Shown in pieces: positions 58,601 to 64,000 of a stretch of DNA of 64,000 nt. This DNA comes from Hoplostethus atlanticus (taxonomy: Eukaryota > Chordata > Actinopteri > Trachichthyiformes > Trachichthyidae): assembly GCA_034670405.1 (NCBI GenBank), contig JAXDDX010000213.1, positions 186,001 through 250,000 of the forward strand, read 5' to 3'. The notes under the pieces are model-generated. The model had not been told where the DNA came from. It searched no databases and saw nothing but the letters and a program-made list of their open reading frames with translations. The translations under genes and the position numbers were made by a program. Within the stretch, counting starts at the first letter, position 1. Each line of letters begins with the position of its first letter.

Positions 58601-58763
58601 AATTGGAGCTGAGGCCAGCGGGGGGACGTAATTGATATGGTCGGCTGGTCATCTGGTATAAGCCTATAGGAGGCACAGACTGGCAGGGCAGCTTTACGCC
58701 GCTGCTACTCAGAACGTGGGATGCTTTCGGGGACTCAAATGAAAATGGTTTTGACAATGTTCT

Positions 58764-58850
58764 CGGTCCTGCATTGCTCAGTGGGTAGAGCATGAAACTG
58801 ACAGGGTGAGGGGTGTGATTCCTGTCTGTCTGATAAAAGGTAGACAGTGA
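58764..58850 (+). mobile_element. tRNA-like SINE head fragment
   Basis: GCATTGCTCAGTGGGTAGAGC (A box) is followed 30 bp later by GGGTGTGATTCCTGTCTG (degraded B box). The arms do not form a tRNA cloverleaf, so this is a SINE or tRNA pseudogene relic rather than a working tRNA gene. Confidence 0.4.
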
Positions 58851-60824
58851 AGAATTGCATTTACCTGCCAGACAGCGTACCAGACATCTGGACCAGACAA
58901 CTTTCCAGTGGATAAGACATGGGAACATCTGGCAGCAATTAAATTCAGGCCTCCTACAGAGTTTCCTGTATATTATTTTTCTTTTCAATACCTTCAATGT
59001 TCAATATGATGTTGGCTGATATTGGCTGAGTAATGTGCCTGTCAACCACATATTCTCCATAGATTTATACTTTTTGTGCAATTCACAATCTTTTCAAAAC
59101 CTGGAAATGATAGAATTCATTTTCTCTATTGTTTTCATACTTTCTAGAACTGCAGAGCAACCCTGATTACACAAGTGAAGAAACACAAATCTGCTGTCTT
59201 GTTGCTAAGTGACGGTCAGGGAGATATTAATCATCTTTTTCAAATGACTTAGTCATTTGAAAAAGATGATTAATATGCTCCCTCAGTCTTTTAAAATGCA
59301 TTAACAATGTGGCTTTGTCCAATGATATTAAAACACTATCCATCGTTTTCACAGGGTTTGGCATCAAACAGTGTAGGCAGGTTGTGGGATGTTGCAACAA
59401 CTTGCTACATCTTAAAATGATTAAACCTAACATAACATAGTCAAGGGAATTAAAAAAATACATATATATTAAAGAAAATGTCTTCTCATTCTGTTATAGT
59501 CTGAAGTCAGGAGAAGGTAAAGGTGGTGAAACAGGAACACATGGCTTGGTTCTGATATTCACTACAAAAATACCAGCAAAGTTCAGCCACAAGTCATGGC
59601 GACCAATGTAACAGGTTTCAAATTTGGGGTAAAACCATCCTCATTACTTCATATCTAGTTCTGTTGTTGATTTGACCAAGAATGTTTGCCCTCTCCCGTT
59701 CATTTAGCATTAGATGTGGCAAAATGATGCTTTTGTTTATGTACAGCTAGGGATTACCAGAGAACCCAACCACTAGTTGATACAACACTTTCTACCCTCA
59801 TTGTCTTAACGCTGCAGGCCCAAAGGGATGCACTTTGTTCCCTTGACTATAAATAATCTATTATTTTTTTATTATTTCAGATCCCCTGGTGACACGGGGG
59901 CACAGCAGAGTTACATCAGGCCTATCCAAAGTGCTGTGCTGGTTGTTTCTGCGATCTGGACAGATCAAAGTTGTGATAATGAATTAATCAGTAAGAGCCT
60001 CATTATCATTATTGTTATTATTATTTCTTTAAATGTCTTTTATTTTTCCTATTATTTTGCCTTGCCTTATTGCAATATTCTGTCTAGATAGTTATGATAT
60101 GAACTCATGTCATGTCATGTCAATATCAGATCTTTATGAGGAAAAAGATTCCAGTCACACAACCACTGTATGTTTGAACAATGAACTTTGCAATATAATG
60201 CACATTACTATCCTGTCTTGCTTTTTGGTGCCATTTTTAAAACAAGTGGCCAGTAATTAGATAGATTACCTTTAGTGCAATGCCAATAAGAAGAAAATCT
60301 AAAGGAACCAAAAGTCATCACTTTAGTGGGTCATAAATCTGTCAAGAAAGTTCTGACTCAGTGAGAACGAGAGAACGACACCATATACCTCTAATGGTAT
60401 TTGCTGCTTGTGCTTGTGCCAGGTCAAAACTGGGTGAGTGCCATGAGAGAATCCTGCTCAGTTGATGTGCCTGCTCCACCATTGTTGCCTGGGATTTGTC
60501 ACCTCTTCTTTACCACTGATGTCTTAAAGGTAATCCTGGGAGCTTTGTGATTCTTGACTGAGCATCACATTCCTCTTAATGAATGTCAGGAGTGTTAAAT
60601 GCCCTGTCGTCCATAAGGTCATCCCTTTAAATGTCAACAGGCGAAAGGAGAGAGTGAATGAGAAAGAGAGACAGGGACAGAGAGAGAGAGAGAGCATCCT
60701 ACCTCCGCTATCCTTAGACTCACACATTATAGATCATCCTCAGTTTACCTATATCACAAAGTAGATAACTCCTACTGAACAAGCAGAAACAGACACCTGG
60801 ATGAGGGAATTGTTTTGCACATCA
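58851..60824. other. Non-coding stretch
   Basis: AT-rich, no gene recognised, except the palindrome at 59224-59276 and an ATTATT-rich tract at 60000-60030. Confidence 0.6.
59224..59276. repeat. 26-bp palindrome
   Basis: Arms 59224-59249 and 59251-59276 (ATATTAATCATCTTTTTC through AAATGACT and its exact complement) are separated by one base. With one extra base on the right, GGGAG/CTCCC extends the pairing further. Confidence 0.97.
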
Positions 60825-61213
60825 TGCTGCACTAGGCAAGATTTGTATGTAAAAATACACCCATCTAATCAATCTAAATCACAAATTGGGGTCCCAATGA
60901 AGAAGAGCGCCCCAAACCCCACAAGTTTCACTTGTCTGGTATGGTCACTCATAGGAAATCTTCTCACACACAGGAAGCCAAAGGATGAAATCAAAACAAT
61001 TTCTAAAACAGCAGCAAGAAAAGGCTGGACAAAGATGGTTGAACCTGTGGTAGATTATTTTTCACCATCACCACCCCAACCAGCCACTAAGAGGAAGACA
61101 TTTAGCTTTGCAGTTTACTGATGTTGATGATTTGTGGATAATTAAGTCATTCAAACTTTAAAACATCGCTGCCACTTGGGGCCTCCAAGGTGTGAAGTTG
61201 CCTGGTGATGAAA
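60825..61213. mobile_element. AGCTGCACTA-family element copy
   Basis: The left end TGCTGCACTAGGCAAGATTT plus GTATGTAAAAATACAC aligns with the left end of 6074-6446 (GCTGCACTACACTACAAGATT, then AAAAATACAC). The middle shares TCTGGTATGG, TTCTCACACACAGGAAG-like words. The right end CCACTTGGGGCCTCCAAGGT, GAAGTTGCCTGGTG aligns with that element and with 41891-41926. Terminal TTAA sites are lost. A 106-codon plus-strand frame over it is repeat sequence, not a gene. Confidence 0.6.
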
Positions 61214-61314
61214 AACAAAGGGCACAAGCATTATAGCAAGTACACTTGAAGCGTGGACTCAGATCAACAACAACACAGAAACAATAGTGTAAATATTTGA
61301 CACACATGAATGCG

Positions 61315-61317
<3 letters not shown>

Positions 61318-61350
<33 letters not shown>
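61318..61350. repeat. (CA)n microsatellite
   Basis: GCGCGCACACA leading into about 15 CA units. Confidence 0.95.
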
Positions 61351-61352
<2 letters not shown>

Positions 61353-61534
61353 CCCTTGTATTCCGCCTGCAGATTTGCATGTAATGAGAGGTGTGTGGAG
61401 GTGCAGCGTCTGGGCTGGCTAGATAAGGTACTATGCAACAGCCATGTTGCCTTGGCCTTAACACCCCACCACCCCAGACACCAAGAAGCTCCTGCTGGGG
61501 ACAGAGTTGTTTACATGTACATATTCACTTGGGG

Positions 61535-61573
61535 TGGAGTGTGTGTGTATGTGAGTGTGAGTGTGTGTGTGTA
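61535..61573. repeat. GT-rich microsatellite
   Basis: Interrupted (GT)n with GTATGTGAGTGTGA units, directly before the hAT-like end. Confidence 0.85.
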
Positions 61574-61670
61574 CTAAGGTTTGACCAATATGGGTTCATG
61601 AAAGCCAATACCGATACCGATATTTTTGGATTGAAGCTGCCGAGAGTTGATATTTCATGCCAAAGAATTT
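61574..61670 (+). mobile_element. hAT-like relic end, second copy
   Basis: TAAGGTTTGACCAATATGGG, then AAAGCCAATACCGATACC, GATATTTTTGG and GAAGCTGCCGAGAGTTGATA. It aligns with the complement of 9500-9582. The far end of the element is not identifiable. Confidence 0.5.
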
Positions 61671-63779
61671 AAGGATTCAGTCCTTCTCTCAGATATAAAG
61701 CAGGTCTTTAGGGCAGGTGAGGCAGGTTTGGTAGTGGCATGGTTGCTGGTCTATTGATTCTTCAGAATATTGGTATGTTGGCCTGTTAGCCTCAGTTAGC
61801 CGGACTGAGCTGTGATACACCGTTCTCAGCTCTTGGTATAATCGGTTCATACAATTTGGATTCTGAAATGCTGTACAGGTCGTCTTCAAGCCAGTAGGGT
61901 CAGCTGTCCCATTAACTTATTGTTGTTGTTGAAATCAATATAAGGTTCAGAAATTATTGAGTAATGTTGGGAATTAGAGGTAGGCCTCAGCATAGGTAGA
62001 GGATAGTGTAGGCAGTTTTGGTTGTATCTGTGTGTCGAGGACGCCAGAAATCACTGTTGAGCTTTCTGGAGGCGTCGTGGGCCTTAATCAATGAAACATC
62101 TGTGATGGGACGTGCCCACTTGATAACTGGACACTTGACATACCCACACTCACACACTCAACCCTGAAGCATTTAGATTAGGTGGCTAGTGAATGGTGCT
62201 CAGCCTGTCTGACGGACCTGTAGATTTATAAGAGCTTGGCCTGATGTCCTCTAGAGTCACCATGTGTGGAGTTAGTGCATCATTCTTTCCAAATCTGAAT
62301 TGGGTTTCTGTGTGAATTATGGAACAAAGGATCAAATCCTGTGTATTGGTAAATGCAGGTTTTACTAACCCAGCACCACTGAAGCTGCTGAGTAAAATCA
62401 TATCCTCACCTGTATTGTATTTGTGGTGGACAACATTGAAAGGCCAACAATGGCCAGTATAAGGCCACTAAGGCCCGTCCTGTGTATAATACACAGGTGA
62501 CTCAGGAGGTGGATGGGACTGTGTCCAGGCCCTCTCTCTGCAGTGTGTGGGGTGTACGTGAATATATCTATAATATATATCTGATCTGCAATTTTAAAAG
62601 GATATATTTTAAATCACAAAGCTGGGTTATTTCACTTTGGGAGTCTGTTTACACGAAAAAACTTGTATCACACCTTATCAATTGCATTGCACGTGTGAGT
62701 TGGGTAAAGACAAAGAGATGGAGAAAGAGTGTGTATGTCAGAGAGAGAGAAAGGGAGAGAGAGATATCAATTGTATGTGCATGTGTGAAGAACATGCATG
62801 TATACTGCAGGCATCATCCATCCTCTCGTTCTCGGTCACACGCTCATACGTACACACCTACACAGAGACCTATGTGTGTTGCCCATGTTTGTGTGTGAGT
62901 ATGTGCCTGTGTCTGCTTACACAGGAAAGCCCCGGGACACATCTATCTGTGCACGTGGGTTATCAGCCACCGAGGAAATGAATGAATCAAAACAGAGATG
63001 CAGGTGCTACAGAATCAACAAACGTTTACATGCAGAGAGAATCACTGAGTCTAGCAGGAGGAGTAGACACACACGCTAAAGACTCAAATATGGGGAAACA
63101 ATTTCTCCAACATGCCCGTAGCTATTGTTCCAAAGCAAGAACTATTACCACAAATAATAACAACATGTCTCCCTCCACACACAAGGAAGAGCTGGAAATT
63201 GATATGCAGATTCCAAAGCCAGGTATATAATACCAGAGCAAATCAATGAATAATGATGCCCAGGGGCCCAATAACAATGCAATCGCAAAGGCGTTCATTG
63301 AATCTGCAGTACAATTGACTTGCTGACAGCGCATGGGTTCAGCCAAGAAGGTTTTCCAGAGTCCGTCCATGTTCAGTACTAAAATCAGAACAGATTTTAT
63401 GCGGATTTGTTTCATCAACAGCTTTTCCTCTCTTACTGAGATGAAACTGATCAATTGGACCGCTAACACTGCCTAATGACAACCCATTAATTAGGGAAAC
63501 CTGACAGAATAACATGTGACCCTGTTACTTTTCTCCTGGTCCTTAAACCTTTTTTCTCCTACAGTATGATGTGGGATTCAAACTCGGCCTTTCTGTGTGA
63601 GCAGGATCTACTCTGAATTAAGTAAGTGCAAATCCTTAGCTACACAATGAATAGAAAACAAACAGGCAGTTTGTTGCATCTTCCAGTTTGGCTGCAATTT
63701 TTCATCAGAGAGAAAATGTTTTCATAACTACAAAAATAACGATGATGTAGAGTAAATACCATAGTGCGTTGATGAGGTG
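61671..63779. other. Non-coding stretch; may include a 3' UTR
   Basis: No other gene recognised. GA-rich sequence lies at 62735-62765. If the exon at 63780-63915 is real, its 3' UTR would lie here on the minus strand. I found no clear AATAAA (TTTATT on the plus strand) in the first few hundred bases beyond the stop. Confidence 0.45.
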
Positions 63780-63915
63780 TTAACTTGCTTTTGTGTCCAA
63801 CCCCTCCAGCACTGTATTCAAGATGGCTACAGTGGGCTTCCACTCCTCCAGGCGCTTCACTTCCTGTATCTCCTCTTGTTTGACCTGGAGCCTCCTTTTC
63901 TCTAAATAGGGGACA
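63780..63915 (-). CDS. Putative terminal coding exon, unrecognised gene
   Basis: On the minus strand, CTGTACTGCCTTTATTTGCAG (plus 63916-63936) is a strong splice acceptor. The exon then reads, after one base completing a codon, VPYLEKRRLQVKQEEIQEVK followed by RLEEWKPTVAILNTVLEGLD and TKAS, ending in TAA at 63782-63780. The peptide is rich in Glu, Lys, Arg, Gln and Leu and looks like an amphipathic helix or short coiled coil. That composition is unlike the translated simple repeats elsewhere in this window. I do not recognise the protein. Upstream exons would lie beyond the right edge. A competing frame across the same bases is less protein-like. This is a prediction from splice signal and composition only. 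Confidence 0.5.
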
Positions 63916-64000
63916 CTGCAAATAAAGGCAGTACAGCAGGAAGAGCTTGAGGGGTGTATTCTCATTCAAGAAAACTGGATTTCTATTTTTGGACTTCTAT
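63916..64000 (-). other. Probable intron upstream of the terminal exon
   Basis: It contains the pyrimidine-containing acceptor tract described for the exon. The remainder is AT-rich, with no coding signal. Confidence 0.4.

Larger units (their letters stand above)
53708..58760. other. Intergenic or intronic sequence, no gene seen
   Basis: No gene recognised over about 5 kb. It contains CATCA/CATAT-type degenerate simple sequence at 55458-55580, a (GT)n at 55663-55693, purine-rich tracts at 55915-56005 and 56395-56440, and a (TC)n at 56672-56692. TTAAAGGGACAATCCGCC at about 56080 resembles the end of another fish short element. The segments 56090-56340 and 57220-57460 are unique and could be conserved non-coding DNA. 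The 183- and 200-codon frames at about 56.2-56.7 and 58.4-59.0 kb have no recognisable domain. Confidence 0.5.

Noticed and set aside
58764-58850. Possible tRNA gene
   Set aside because: A-box and B-box-like words are present, but the B box is degraded and the sequence does not fold into matching acceptor, anticodon and T arms.
58395-58997. 200-codon minus-strand frame
   Set aside because: It is long for chance, but it has no recognisable domain and it overlaps a tRNA-like SINE fragment at 58764-58850. It also lacks visible splice or promoter context. A protein search would be decisive: a vertebrate homologue would revive it.
60801-61121. 106-codon plus-strand frame with a basic, Pro-rich C-terminus
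   Set aside because: It lies within a copy of the AGCTGCACTA-family TTAA element, whose relatives at 6074-6446 and 41748-41926 do not preserve the frame.

Overview
This window looks like animal nuclear DNA, most likely from a ray-finned (teleost, probably percomorph) fish. The evidence is its repeats. There is an L2-clade LINE ending in the fish-type (TGTAA)n tail, tRNA-derived SINEs with LINE-like tails, a Tc1-like transposase remnant, short DNA elements flanked by TTAA or 8-bp duplications, and many (GT)n and (GA)n microsatellites. There are no bacterial features: no operons, ribosome binding sites, rRNA, convincing tRNA gene or CRISPR array. The species call is inference; no gene here identifies it.

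Nearly all of the window is intergenic or intronic. The only intact long protein-coding frame is the reverse transcriptase of a LINE (50018-51235, minus strand). The best candidate for a host coding exon is at the right edge (63780-63915, minus strand). It would be the last exon of a gene lying beyond the window, with a good splice acceptor, a 44-codon helix-rich C-terminus and a stop. I do not recognise the protein. A weaker exon-like stretch lies at 1289-1460 on the plus strand.

Layout. 1-11.5 kb: unique sequence with two TTAA-flanked elements (1.7-2.36 kb and 6.07-6.45 kb), a hAT-like relic (9.07-9.58 kb), a Tc1 remnant (10.78-11.14 kb) and a LINE 3' tail (11.4 kb). 11.5-27 kb: microsatellites, SINE debris and a 0.7-kb minisatellite with a 36-bp period (20.57-21.30 kb) that creates four spurious long frames. 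27.8-28.7 kb: an 879-bp inverted duplication whose arms share 138 of 140 bases. 28.7-39.6 kb: mostly unique sequence with degenerate tandem repeats and a second LINE tail. 39.6-40.2 kb and 51.56-52.09 kb: two oppositely oriented copies of one solo-LTR-like element. 48.2-53.7 kb: a dense cluster of mobile elements, comprising a hAT-like element with a perfect 8-bp target duplication, the L2 LINE, a 25-bp perfect hairpin, the solo LTR, a decayed second L2 copy split by a TTAA element, and a SINE. 53.7-64 kb: mostly unique, with a 26-bp palindrome at 59.2 kb, another TTAA element at 60.8 kb, a second hAT-like relic at 61.57 kb and the putative exon.

I see no evidence of a novel multi-gene system. 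The features most worth following up are the hAT-like element with nested palindromes, the young inverted duplication, and the terminal exon.
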